Origin: Ruminococcaceae bacterium UBA6364
Lineage (GTDB): Bacteria; Bacillota; Clostridia; Oscillospirales; Acutalibacteraceae
NCBI GenBank assembly: GCA_002440045.1
Contig: DJRI01000140.1
Span: 1,418 to 16,930 of the forward strand
Reading direction: 5' to 3'
DNA length: 15,513 nucleotides
This document shows positions 1 to 5,468 of this stretch, piece by piece (the stretch's first letter is position 1; every line of letters starts with the position of its first letter). The translations under genes and the position numbers were made by a program. Under the pieces are notes generated by a model. It did not search any database and was not told where the DNA came from. It saw nothing but the letters and a program-made list of their open reading frames with translations.

Positions 1-66
1 TCCTTAATTAAAATTAACCGCCGATGATTTATTCAAAGGCGGTATGTACAGATAATTTTGGGCAAT

Positions 67-113
67 AAAAAAAGACCGAGCTTTTCAAAATAGATTTCTG
101 AAAAATCCGGTCT
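67..113 (-). terminator. Candidate rho-independent terminator
   Basis: On the minus strand the arms AGACCG (73-78) and CGGTCT (108-113) pair, with a further TTTTCA/TGAAAA pairing inside, and are followed by a run of T (complement of 67-73). No clear minus-strand gene lies just upstream of it, so what it terminates is unknown. It may once have ended a transcript now separated from it by the material between here and the tRNA. Confidence 0.55.
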
Positions 114-130
114 GAATTTATGTATATTTT

Positions 131-158
131 ATTGTATCAATGATTGTTGTCAGTTCAA
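131..158 (-). promoter_or_regulatory. Possible minus-strand promoter, weak
   Basis: The minus strand reads TTGAAC (153-158), 16 bases, then TACAAT (131-136) preceded by TGA, which resembles an extended -10. A transcript from here would reach the 67-113 terminator after about 57 bases, so it would be a very short RNA. This AT-rich stretch gives such matches by chance. The rest of 1-287 holds no convincing gene; only short open stretches are seen. Confidence 0.25.
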
Positions 159-287
159 ATCCCTATCGAACAGGAATTTGTCAAATTGTTCGCCTTTGGG
201 AACACAAAGAAAATTCACCCCTAAAAACAGCGAAAACCCCTGATTTCTCAAGAGTTTTCAAACCGTTCGTCATATAGAGACGAAATG

Positions 288-305
288 ATGGCGGAGAGTT
301 AGGGA
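288..305 (-). repeat. Direct copy of the tRNA-Ser 3' end (candidate att site)
   Basis: The 17 bases tggcggagagttaggga (289-305) are identical to 1501-1517, the 3' end of the tRNA-Ser gene including CCA; base 288 also matches 1500. The rest of a tRNA is not present, so it is not a second gene. A duplicated tRNA 3' end on the downstream side of the intact tRNA is the normal footprint of a site-specific integrase (established for genomic islands). That this is such a footprint is inferred, because no integrase gene is seen between the copies. Confidence 0.55.
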
Positions 306-307
306 CT

Positions 308-389
308 CGGCTCACTTCGTTCGCCGATTAGTTTGCTTCGCAAACTGTCCTATTATATTTTCTTTTGACAAGACTTCGTCTTGCAAAAG
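308..389. repeat. Cluster of short palindromes
   Basis: Three short inverted repeats lie in a row: cggc/gccg at 308-326, a perfect agtttgc-ttc-gcaaact at 330-346, and a long-armed hairpin at 362-389 (cttttg/caaaag around caagac-ttc-gtcttg, one bulge). The bases ggac (303-306) and gtcc (347-350) could close the first two into a branched fold. No T-tract follows. It looks like a palindromic intergenic repeat element rather than a terminator; whether other copies exist cannot be seen from this window. Confidence 0.5.
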
Positions 390-396
390 ATTGTAT

Positions 397-412
397 GGGT
401 TCGAATCCCTAA
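397..412 (+). other. tRNA T-arm-like fragment in opposite orientation
   Basis: The 16 bases gggttcgaatccctaa match the T-arm of the tRNA-Ser at 1501-1588, but here they are on the plus strand while the tRNA and the 288-305 copy are on the minus strand. Only three T-stem pairs remain, and the flanks do not form an acceptor stem. The outer bases tccctaa (406-412) are complementary to ttaggga (299-305). It appears to be a rearranged tRNA remnant, not a functional tRNA. Confidence 0.4.
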
Positions 413-457
413 GGCATAAAAGAGCCAAACAGACACGGTTCGGCTCTCTTATGCCTT
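411..457. repeat. Long hairpin, 16-bp stem with one mismatch
   Basis: Bases 411-426 pair with 442-457 with one mismatch, with a 15-base loop. No T-run follows on either strand, so termination activity is doubtful. It immediately adjoins the T-arm-like fragment and could be part of the same mobile or palindromic element. Confidence 0.5.
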
Positions 458-467
458 AACAAGCTAC

Positions 468-509
468 AAAAAAATAGCGGCACAGTGTTTTAAACACTAT
501 ACCGTTATT
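468..509 (-). terminator. Rho-independent terminator of the methyltransferase gene
   Basis: On the minus strand, CCGTTATT (502-509) pairs with AATAGCGG (473-480, one G-T pair) and encloses a perfect agtgttt/aaacact stem (484-498). The stem is followed by seven T (complement of 468-474). It lies about 100 bases after the methyltransferase stop codon and faces the right way to end that transcript. Confidence 0.8.
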
Positions 510-607
510 CTGGCAAAGAACCGTAATTTTGATAGAAACCCGTTAAGAGGGTGCAGCATTATCCTGATGTAGTATTACCCAACCAAAACGTCGCAATAAA
601 TCGGAAG

Positions 608-1405
608 TTAATGTTTTCTTGCTAACTGTAGATCAATAGTATCATAAATAGTGATTATACCACCATGGTTATTAATTGCTTCTTTAATTTTTGCAAAGAA
701 CTCTGTTCTAATACTTTCCTCAATTGCAATATGATCTGAATATGTTCCAAGAAGTTCAATATACTCGTTTGCGGAAAATACACGTTCTCGATAAAACAAC
801 TCATATTTAATATCGGAAAAACCATATTTGCTTGCGATCATTGCCCGCTCTTTTGCCTGCTGTTCCGTGTATTCAGATATTGTTTCATGTTCTTTATTGT
901 AATACTTATTGTAATACCGGTCATAAATCTCATCTATTTCTTGTGAAAGCGCGGGATTTCCTTTATCATGGTACGGATGGTTCGCAAAACGTGCAAAAAC
1001 ACCACCATTTTTCAGCATAGAAAATACTTTTTCATATCCGGTTTTCTCCGGCACCCAATGAAAGGCTGACGCAGAAAAAACTAAATCAAAGGCATTGTCC
1101 TCAAACACTGTATCTTCAAATTTACCTGTAATGACTGAAAATTTTTGATACTCCTTAAATTTATCTTTTAGCAATTCAGAAAACCGTTCTCCATATTCTA
1201 CTGCTGTCAAATGACATCCGGTCGCTAAAATCGGAGCCGTCGCTTGGCCTCCGCCACTTCCAACCTCAACCACATTGCTGTTTTCGTTAATAGGAATATA
1301 GTCAAGCAATGTCTGATACAAATCTTTTACATAACCGGGACGTAGTTTTTCATATGTAGACGCTACCGTATCAAATGTCCATTCTAATCCTTTCAAAGCC
1401 GACAT
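608..1405 (-). CDS. Class I SAM-dependent methyltransferase
   Basis: A 265-aa methyltransferase of the Methyltransf_11/25 type (Rossmann fold). Motif I is VVEVGSGGG (residues 45-53). The acidic residue expected to hold the SAM ribose is E70 in LTAVEYGE. A post-motif stretch FDLVFSASAFHWV lies near 105-117. The N-terminal FDTVASTYEKLRPGY helix resembles small-molecule methyltransferases related to trans-aconitate methyltransferases; the substrate is unknown. The ATG is 7 bases after a good GGAGGTG (1413-1419). It is a single-gene unit with its own promoter and terminator, and it is visibly richer in A/T-ending codons than the genes further right. It sits between two copies of the tRNA-Ser 3' end, which suggests horizontal acquisition. 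Family confidence is high; the biological role is not known. Confidence 0.85.
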   Translation of the reverse strand: MSALKGLEWTFDTVASTYEKLRPGYVKDLYQTLLDYIPINENSNVVEVGSGGGQATAPILATGCHLTAVEYGERFSELLKDKFKEYQKFSVITGKFEDTVFEDNAFDLVFSASAFHWVPEKTGYEKVFSMLKNGGVFARFANHPYHDKGNPALSQEIDEIYDRYYNKYYNKEHETISEYTEQQAKERAMIASKYGFSDIKYELFYRERVFSANEYIELLGTYSDHIAIEESIRTEFFAKIKEAINNHGGIITIYDTIDLQLARKH

Positions 1406-1440
1406 CGTAGCGCACCTCCAAATCCCGATTTGTCAAACAC

Positions 1441-1449
1441 AGTATAACA
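1441..1449 (-). promoter_or_regulatory. Extended -10 promoter for the methyltransferase gene
   Basis: The minus strand reads TGTTATACT (1441-1449), a TGn-TATACT extended -10 element. It lies about 36 bases upstream of the ATG, with the ribosome binding site in between. No good -35 is seen; the corresponding position falls in the tRNA terminator region. Confidence 0.5.
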
Positions 1450-1460
1450 TATCTGCATAG

Positions 1461-1495
1461 AAAAATCCACCGTAATTCTATCAAAATTACAGTGG
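1461..1495 (-). terminator. Rho-independent terminator of tRNA-Ser
   Basis: Directly after the tRNA on the minus strand, CCACTGTAATT pairs with AATTACGGTGG (arms within 1467-1495, one mismatch) and is followed by TTTTT (complement of 1461-1465). Bases 1476-1490 of this hairpin also occur, inverted and exact over 15 bp, at 523-537 beyond the other end of the methyltransferase gene. Confidence 0.8.
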
Positions 1496-1500
1496 ACTTA

Positions 1501-1588
1501 TGGCGGAGAGTTAGGGATTCGAACCCTAGAAGCCTTTCGGCTTACAGCATTTCGAGTGCTGCACCTTCGACCACTCGGACAACTCTCC
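1501..1588 (-). tRNA. tRNA-Ser (anticodon CGA)
   Basis: The minus strand folds as a class II tRNA with a long variable arm. The acceptor stem is GGAGAGT/ACTCTCC with discriminator G and an encoded CCA (1501-1503). The anticodon stem CAGCA/TGCTG encloses loop CTCGAAA, giving anticodon CGA at 1552-1554, which reads UCG. The variable arm has AGCC/GGCT pairing, and the T-arm is TAGGG-TTCGAAT-CCCTA. The gene has its own strong promoter upstream and a terminator downstream. Its 3' end is duplicated at 288-305. Confidence 0.95.
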
Positions 1589-1593
1589 GTATT

Positions 1594-1624
1594 TTTTGCA
1601 GTGCATAAAACGGGCACTGCAAAA
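1594..1624 (-). other. Hairpin in the tRNA-Ser leader
   Basis: An 11-bp perfect inverted repeat (ttttgcagtgc at 1594-1604, gcactgcaaaa at 1614-1624) lies between the tRNA promoter and the mature 5' end. On the minus strand it is followed by AAAATAC... rather than a long T-run. It may fold in the precursor, where RNase P would remove it, or it may end transcription arriving from the Spo0A-like unit further upstream. Confidence 0.5.
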
Positions 1625-1635
1625 TTACGGTCATC

Positions 1636-1664
1636 ATTTTATCAAAAAACAAACGAGTTGTCAA
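1636..1664 (-). promoter_or_regulatory. Strong promoter for tRNA-Ser
   Basis: The minus strand carries TTGACA (1659-1664), 17 bases, then TAAAAT (1636-1641) preceded by TGA, giving a perfect -35, optimal spacing and an extended -10. The predicted start is near 1629, about 40 bases before the mature tRNA. Confidence 0.85.
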
Positions 1665-1747
1665 GAGAATTGATTATATTTGATTTTGCGAATTTACAAA
1701 AAGTCAAGCGAAGGAAGAGCAAAGAGCAATGCAGCTCAGAAAGACTG

Positions 1748-1921
1748 TTAATTACCGGCGCTGTTTTTGCCGCTATCTTCGTTTAGCAAAAGTCTTTTTG
1801 CTTTTGAAAACAGTTTATCGGAGCTTCTTATTAAAAACAGAAAGCGCAGTTCGTCATCAGACAAGTCGCCGAGTTTAATCTGACTTAAATCTTCGGCACC
1901 GCCGCTGTCAATTTCTTTCAA
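1748..1921 (-). CDS. Small orphan gene downstream of the Spo0A-like gene (57 aa)
   Basis: A 57-codon reading frame starting at TTG (1919-1921) follows a strong AAGGAGG (core 1931-1935) with 9 bases of spacing and begins 23 bases after the Spo0A-like stop, so the two are probably cotranscribed. The ATG at 1943 stops after 11 codons, which leaves TTG as the only sensible start. The product is charged and probably helical, with a central LSDDELRFLFLIRSSDKLF stretch and a basic segment before an acidic, Ser/Asn-rich tail. It has no membrane segment and no cysteines. I do not recognise the family. Its position suggests a role linked to the regulator, but that is only inference. Confidence 0.55.
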   Translation of the reverse strand: MKEIDSGGAEDLSQIKLGDLSDDELRFLFLIRSSDKLFSKAKRLLLNEDSGKNSAGN

Positions 1922-1944
1922 AGAAGTTTTCCTCCTTAATCATA

Positions 1945-2748
1945 TTAAATTCCATCTATCATGCATGTTCCGAATTCTCTTCGGGTTTCGCCTGCCATTT
2001 CTCTTTTTGCAATATCCGCAAATCTTAATATAACTTCCATATTTGTCGGCCGTACATCGGTATTTCCGAAGCAACGGATGAACGAACTTCTGTTGTCATA
2101 ATATGCGCGCTCTATTGCAACCCGCATTGCTCTTTCAACCGCAGAAACCGTTGTTGAAAACTTTTTTGCGAGTTCGGGATAAAAGCGTTTTGTAATGTTT
2201 TTTGAGAAGCTGCTGTCAGAGATGATAAGCTTTATTGCTTCTTTAAGGCACTCAAAGCCTGTGTAGCGCATTGAAAGCCCGGCACCAAGAAGCAAGTCGG
2301 TTATTACGGAATCGATATTTTTCATTGTTGTCTCCGATTGTATTTTTCTTTCCGGCATTACGCCGATTATTTTTCTGTTTAAAAGCAAACTTACGCGTTG
2401 GAGCACCGTAATCGGGTCAACGGGTTTTAAAAAGTAGTATTCGACGCCGCTTGTCATTAACGCCCTCTCAAGCCGTGGATTGTCGACTGCCGAAACGGCA
2501 AAAATCATCGGATGCTTTTGCGGCATTTGTTTGTTCAGCCTTTGAGCTATACCGATTATGTCGACATGCCGCATAAAAACATCGCAAATCAAGACGTCTG
2601 CACCGAAAGTTTCGAGCTGATGTAAAACATCCCATCCGTCACGCGAACAAATTCTGACATCAAATGAGTTTGTTCTTAAAACCGACGCGATGTTCAGCGT
2701 TTCGCCGCACCCGTCATCCGTTATAAGGATTTTAATTTTCTCACTCAT
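1945..2748 (-). CDS. spo0A: Spo0A-family response regulator
   Basis: A 267-aa protein, the same length as classical Spo0A, which is the phosphorelay-controlled master regulator of sporulation entry. The receiver domain (about 4-118) keeps the acidic pair D11-D12, the phosphoacceptor D56 in VLICDVFM, S86 and K108 in FLKP. The C-terminal DNA-binding domain (about 145-260) has the Spo0A-type FSTTVSAVERAMRVAIERAY helix-turn-helix; E205 and R206 match the pair that reads the 0A box, but flanking positions differ from the usual SRVERAIRHAIE. The ATG lies 11 bases after GAGGGG (2760-2765). There is no spoIVB upstream, the usual neighbour; the divergent gene is a phosphoesterase instead. It could be the sole Spo0A of the organism or a divergent paralogue. 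Upstream 0A-like boxes suggest autoregulation. Confidence 0.85.
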   Translation of the reverse strand: MSEKIKILITDDGCGETLNIASVLRTNSFDVRICSRDGWDVLHQLETFGADVLICDVFMRHVDIIGIAQRLNKQMPQKHPMIFAVSAVDNPRLERALMTSGVEYYFLKPVDPITVLQRVSLLLNRKIIGVMPERKIQSETTMKNIDSVITDLLLGAGLSMRYTGFECLKEAIKLIISDSSFSKNITKRFYPELAKKFSTTVSAVERAMRVAIERAYYDNRSSFIRCFGNTDVRPTNMEVILRFADIAKREMAGETRREFGTCMIDGI

Positions 2749-2785
2749 TCAAATCATATCCCCTCATTTATTTAATTTTGATAGC

Positions 2786-2813
2786 ATTATACCACTTTGC
2801 AGGAAAAAATCAA
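2786..2813 (-). promoter_or_regulatory. Promoter of the Spo0A-like gene
   Basis: The minus strand reads TTGATT (2808-2813), 16 bases, TATAAT (2786-2791) preceded by TGG, so an extended -10. The expected start is near 2779, giving a leader of about 30 bases. No convincing sigma-H type promoter was seen upstream. Confidence 0.75.
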
Positions 2814-2859
2814 TAGCAAAGGCTAAAAATATACAATTTTGACACCTGTTTTTGGTCAT

Positions 2860-2973
2860 TTCGACCAAATTAGACTAATTTCGACAAGTTTCGACAACAA
2901 CATCCGACTGCATTCGACACAAAAAGGAAGAGTATTTAGAAATGTCAAATAATAAGCTTTTAATTTTTCGACA
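2860..2973 (-). promoter_or_regulatory. Array of Spo0A-type boxes (TGTCGAA)
   Basis: Boxes read on the plus strand as TTCGACA, i.e. TGTCGAA on the minus strand: 2860-2866 (TTCGACC), 2880-2886, 2890-2896, 2913-2919 and 2967-2973, with weaker ones at 2870-2876 (TTAGACT) and 2903-2909 (TCCGACT). All share one orientation, and starts at 2860, 2870, 2880, 2890 and again 2903, 2913 are 10 bp apart. Spo0A dimers are known to bind tandem 7-bp boxes separated by 3 bp, which is the same geometry. The first box is also part of an inverted repeat tttggtc-N5-gaccaaa (2851-2869). The array lies between two divergent promoters. Confidence 0.75.
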
Positions 2974-2992
2974 TATCAGCTTAAAAGTCGGA

Positions 2993-3021
2993 TTGAATTC
3001 CAAGCCTTGCGGCTGTATAAT
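2993..3021 (+). promoter_or_regulatory. Promoter of the metallophosphoesterase gene
   Basis: TTGAAT (2993-2998), 17 bases, TATAAT (3016-3021). The expected start is near 3028, so the leader is only about 17 bases and is mostly ribosome binding site (GGAGGAG, 3035-3041). The box at 2967-2973 is centred near -58 of this promoter. Confidence 0.75.
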
Positions 3022-3044
3022 ATAAAAAAACCTCGGAGGAGCAT

Positions 3045-4121
3045 ATGGCAACAGGACTTCCCACAGCATACAGATATATACAAAGAAATCAAAAACCGCT
3101 TCGCTTTCGTCCCGATGGCAAATTTCGGATTCTTCATCTTACCGATATACACGAAGTGCCGCTGCCGACCCTTGACAGCAGTTATAATGAAGCGGAATTT
3201 GAAAAAAGCCGCGAATCAATCAATGTTATAAAAAGCTGTATCAAGCTTGCAAAGCCCGACCTTATTATCCTCGGCGGCGACAACATAAGCGGCTTTCGTC
3301 CGGAGAGCACATATGAAATGATGCGCGCCGCAATAAAGCGTATTTTAAAACCGATTGAAGAAAAAGATATTCCGCTTGCGGTCATTTTCGGAAACCACGA
3401 TTCGGAATCGGTATATTCTCAACCGTTTGTTCAAAGAGAAAATCAGCTTCTTATTTTTGCCGAATACAAAAATCTGCGAAGCACATTAAACGATGAGGAC
3501 ATTTTCGGTTGTGCAAACTGCGCTTTGCCTATTTTGGCGTCGCGCTCTGACCGTATTGCGTGGAACATCTGGTGCGTCGACTCAAACGACTATATAAGAG
3601 AAAGCGACTTTTCACGCCCCTTTGACCGCGGATATGATTTTGTGCATAGCGACCAGCTTTTGTGGCGCGAGCGCGCCGCCGAAAAGCTGAAACTGAAAAA
3701 CGGCGGAAAGCCCGTACCGTCGCTTCTGTTTCAACATATCCCCGTTTTTCAGGAATACGACCTTTTTGAAGAGACTTCAAAAAACGACCCCGACGCATTT
3801 GAGAAATTCGGAGAATATTTTAAAGTACCGAGCGGTGCATTTCTTTCGGGCGATTTGCTCGAGCCCCCCTGCCCGCCGGAAGGGCACCGCGAAGAATTTG
3901 AGAGCTTTAAAAAGACGGGCGATATTGTCGCGGCTTTTTTCGGCCATGACCACCCGAACGATTTCACGGCACAGCTTGACGGCATAAAGATTGTGCAAAC
4001 ACCCGGCGTAAGATACCACGCAAGCACCGGCACACAGGGCGGCAGGCTTATTGTACTCGACGAAAATATAACGGACGGCTACGAAACCGAAATATATAGA
4101 ATACCGCGCCTAAAGAAGTGA
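3045..4121 (+). CDS. Calcineurin-like metallophosphoesterase
   Basis: A 358-aa cytoplasmic metallophosphoesterase with all metal-binding blocks: D34-x-H36 in LTDIHE, GGDN (77-80), GNHD (116-119), H231 in LFQHIP and GHDH (300-303). The order and the FGNHDSE form resemble the Dcr2/purple-acid-phosphatase-like branch of the family; the substrate cannot be told from sequence. There is no signal peptide. The start follows GGAGGAG by 3 bases, a short but usable spacing, and only 17 bases of leader. It is divergent from the Spo0A-like gene and shares the 0A-box region with it, so it may belong to the Spo0A regulon; this is an inference. A hairpin terminator follows. Confident in family, not in role. 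Confidence 0.85.
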   Translation: MATGLPTAYRYIQRNQKPLRFRPDGKFRILHLTDIHEVPLPTLDSSYNEAEFEKSRESINVIKSCIKLAKPDLIILGGDNISGFRPESTYEMMRAAIKRILKPIEEKDIPLAVIFGNHDSESVYSQPFVQRENQLLIFAEYKNLRSTLNDEDIFGCANCALPILASRSDRIAWNIWCVDSNDYIRESDFSRPFDRGYDFVHSDQLLWRERAAEKLKLKNGGKPVPSLLFQHIPVFQEYDLFEETSKNDPDAFEKFGEYFKVPSGAFLSGDLLEPPCPPEGHREEFESFKKTGDIVAAFFGHDHPNDFTAQLDGIKIVQTPGVRYHASTGTQGGRLIVLDENITDGYETEIYRIPRLKK

Positions 4122-4160
4122 AAAAGGGCTGTGACGAAACTTTGTCACAGCATGATTTTA
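4121..4160. terminator. Bidirectional terminator between convergent genes
   Basis: Perfect 8-bp arms gctgtgac (4128-4135) and gtcacagc (4144-4151). On the plus strand a broken T-run follows; on the minus strand the stem is followed by CCTTTTT (complement of 4121-4127). It can serve the metallophosphoesterase and the converging hypothetical gene. Confidence 0.7.
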
Positions 4161-4211
4161 TTGTTTACAATTTAAACCGTTTTTTGCCGATATTGCTTTT
4201 CTTCTTCAACG

Positions 4212-4604
4212 CTACACGCCCAAAAAGTAAAAGCCGTTATATTCTTTTTCTGCTTTTAAAAGCCACGAAAGAAGCACGGCGCTGTCCTCCGATTTTTCTT
4301 TGACAGCGCTGAGGCGTTTAATTATTTCACCCGTTTTTTCGGGTGAATACCAATTAATTCCGAAAATATCAAGCGCGCCGCTTTTCAGATTATTGTAAAT
4401 TCCGCCGTCAAAAAAATTTGAATACGTTTCAAAAAAGCTTTCAAACCGTTCTTCAATAACAAACAAAGACGCTTCATCTTTGAATTTAATTTTTTCGACG
4501 GAAACTATTCCCCTTTCGGGAGTGCCCTTTTTATATTTACAGTATTGAAGTTCATAAAAACAAGACGTATTTTTCGGTACTGCGTTAAATTCACTGAATA
4601 TCAA
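4212..4604 (-). CDS. Hypothetical protein downstream of ogt (130 aa)
   Basis: A soluble protein of about 130 aa that I do not recognise, rich in Lys, Glu and aromatic residues, with no signal peptide or membrane segment. It contains an ERFESFFETYSNFFDGG stretch in the middle and a C-terminal helix ending in FYFLGV. The start is uncertain: the strong GGAGG (4611-4615) directly abuts an ATG at 4608-4610, too close for normal use, while the in-frame TTG at 4602-4604 has 6 bases of spacing and is preferred. The frame is open further upstream (to 4673), but that part overlaps ogt and is unlikely to be translated. It follows ogt by 13 bases, so the two form an operon; a link to alkylation repair is possible but unproven. 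Confidence 0.7.
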   Translation of the reverse strand: MIFSEFNAVPKNTSCFYELQYCKYKKGTPERGIVSVEKIKFKDEASLFVIEERFESFFETYSNFFDGGIYNNLKSGALDIFGINWYSPEKTGEIIKRLSAVKEKSEDSAVLLSWLLKAEKEYNGFYFLGV

Positions 4605-4617
4605 TTGCATCCTCCAA

Positions 4618-5151
4618 TCACAAAGCCGTGCCATTTTTCGGTTTGAAAAGCCCGCGCATATCAGCCTTTTCAAGCTCTAAAAGCTTTATTTTTTTGTCAA
4701 TGCCGCCGGCATAGCCCGTAAGGCTTCCGTTTGTGCCGACCACCCTGTGACACGGAACAATAAGCGAAATTTTATTGTGCCCCACAGCTCCGCCGACAGC
4801 CTGTGCGGACATTTTTTTAAATCCTTTTTCAGCGGCAAGCACCCGCGCTATTTCGCCGTAGGTAACGGTTTTGCCGTACGGAATTTTTAAAAGCTCCTCC
4901 CACACCGCAAGGCGAAAATCCGAGCCTGTCATGTGAAGCGGCGGTGTAAAGCCGGGCTCTTTTTTTGAAAAATAAATATTGAGCCAACGCTCCGCTTCAA
5001 AAAGGACGGGCGTCTCTTTTTCTTCGTATTCTTTCGGCAAATCGGCGCCGAAATATTTTTGACCGTCAAACCACAGCCCGATTAAACCTTCGTCGTCAGC
5101 CGCCAAAATAATACCGCCGAGCGGCGACATATAATGCTTTGTATATACCAT
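4618..5151 (-). CDS. ogt: Methylated-DNA--protein-cysteine S-methyltransferase
   Basis: A suicide DNA-repair protein that moves the methyl group from O6-methylguanine to its own cysteine. It has 177 aa from the preferred start. The active-site motif IVPCHRVVG holds C134; upstream lie the helix-turn-helix region (PYGKTVTYGEIARVL) and the asparagine-hinge stretch GGAVGHNKIS. Downstream GSLTGYAGG completes the family signature. The start at 5151 (MVYTKHYMSP) has GAGGTG about 7 bases upstream. The promoter places transcription start near 5163, so a start codon 6 residues upstream (5169) would lie outside the mRNA. It is the first gene of a two-gene operon. Constitutive expression is likely, since no Ada-type domain is fused. 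Confidence 0.93.
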   Translation of the reverse strand: MVYTKHYMSPLGGIILAADDEGLIGLWFDGQKYFGADLPKEYEEKETPVLFEAERWLNIYFSKKEPGFTPPLHMTGSDFRLAVWEELLKIPYGKTVTYGEIARVLAAEKGFKKMSAQAVGGAVGHNKISLIVPCHRVVGTNGSLTGYAGGIDKKIKLLELEKADMRGLFKPKNGTAL

Positions 5152-5169
5152 TGCCTGCACCTCAGGCAA

Positions 5170-5198
5170 ATTATATCATTACACAAAGTAATAATCAA
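5170..5198 (-). promoter_or_regulatory. Promoter of the ogt operon
   Basis: The minus strand reads TTGATT (5193-5198), 17 bases, TATAAT (5170-5175) preceded by TGA. The expected start near 5163 leaves a 12-base leader and decides the ogt start codon. Confidence 0.8.
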
Positions 5199-5228
5199 TA
5201 AGCAATGCCGTTCTTATATTCATAGATT

Positions 5229-5268
5229 AAAAGCACAGCTTTTAACGCGAAGCTGTGCTTTTGTTTTT
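5229..5268. terminator. Terminator hairpin of the 29-aa/RNA unit
   Basis: A 13-bp perfect inverted repeat aaaagcacagctt (5229-5241) / aagctgtgctttt (5250-5262). The plus strand continues GTTTTTT; the minus strand ends the stem in TTTT. As nothing on the plus strand precedes it closely, its likely job is to end the minus-strand transcript that starts near 5462 and to block read-through toward ogt. Confidence 0.75.
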
Positions 5269-5324
5269 TACAGTTTTTTCAATACTTGAAAAACAAGGTT
5301 TCACCGTCGCTTAAACTTTAAATC

Positions 5325-5414
5325 TTAGCTTCTATCGCTAACTCTGCAAAAACCTTTTTCTTGCAGGGTCTTTTCCTTGTACCTTTTGGGCGGTGAGTTC
5401 TTTAATCCTTTCAC
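5325..5414 (-). CDS. Possible 29-aa basic small protein, or a structured RNA
   Basis: A GTG (5412-5414) follows GGAGG (5423-5427) with 8 bases of spacing and opens 29 codons ending in TAA (5325-5327). The product is very basic (six Lys, four Arg) with PPKRYKEK near residues 8-15 and one Cys. A consensus promoter and a strong terminator frame it, so a transcript of roughly 200 bases is well supported. However, the same RNA folds: AGCCG/CGGCT in the leader (5444-5460), and CTGCAAGAA/TTTTTGCAG hairpin inside the reading frame. Whether this is a small protein, a regulatory RNA or both cannot be decided here. I do not recognise either a protein family or an Rfam class. Confidence 0.45.
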   Translation of the reverse strand: MKGLKNSPPKRYKEKTLQEKGFCRVSDRS

Positions 5415-5468
5415 GCTATATTCCTCCGTAATTTTTATTGTTGAGCCGTTCTGTTCGGCTGTGAGTTT

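Noticed and set aside
150..170. gttcaaatccc, similar to a tRNA T-loop
   Set aside because: No acceptor, anticodon or D-arm could be found around it; the motif is short.
120..245. Minus-strand open stretch of about 35 codons near the left end
   Set aside because: No start with a ribosome binding site, and no recognisable similarity; too short to support.
2875..3069. Minus-strand frame of 64 codons across the 0A-box region
   Set aside because: It covers two promoters and the box array, has no ribosome binding site, and its composition is not protein-like.
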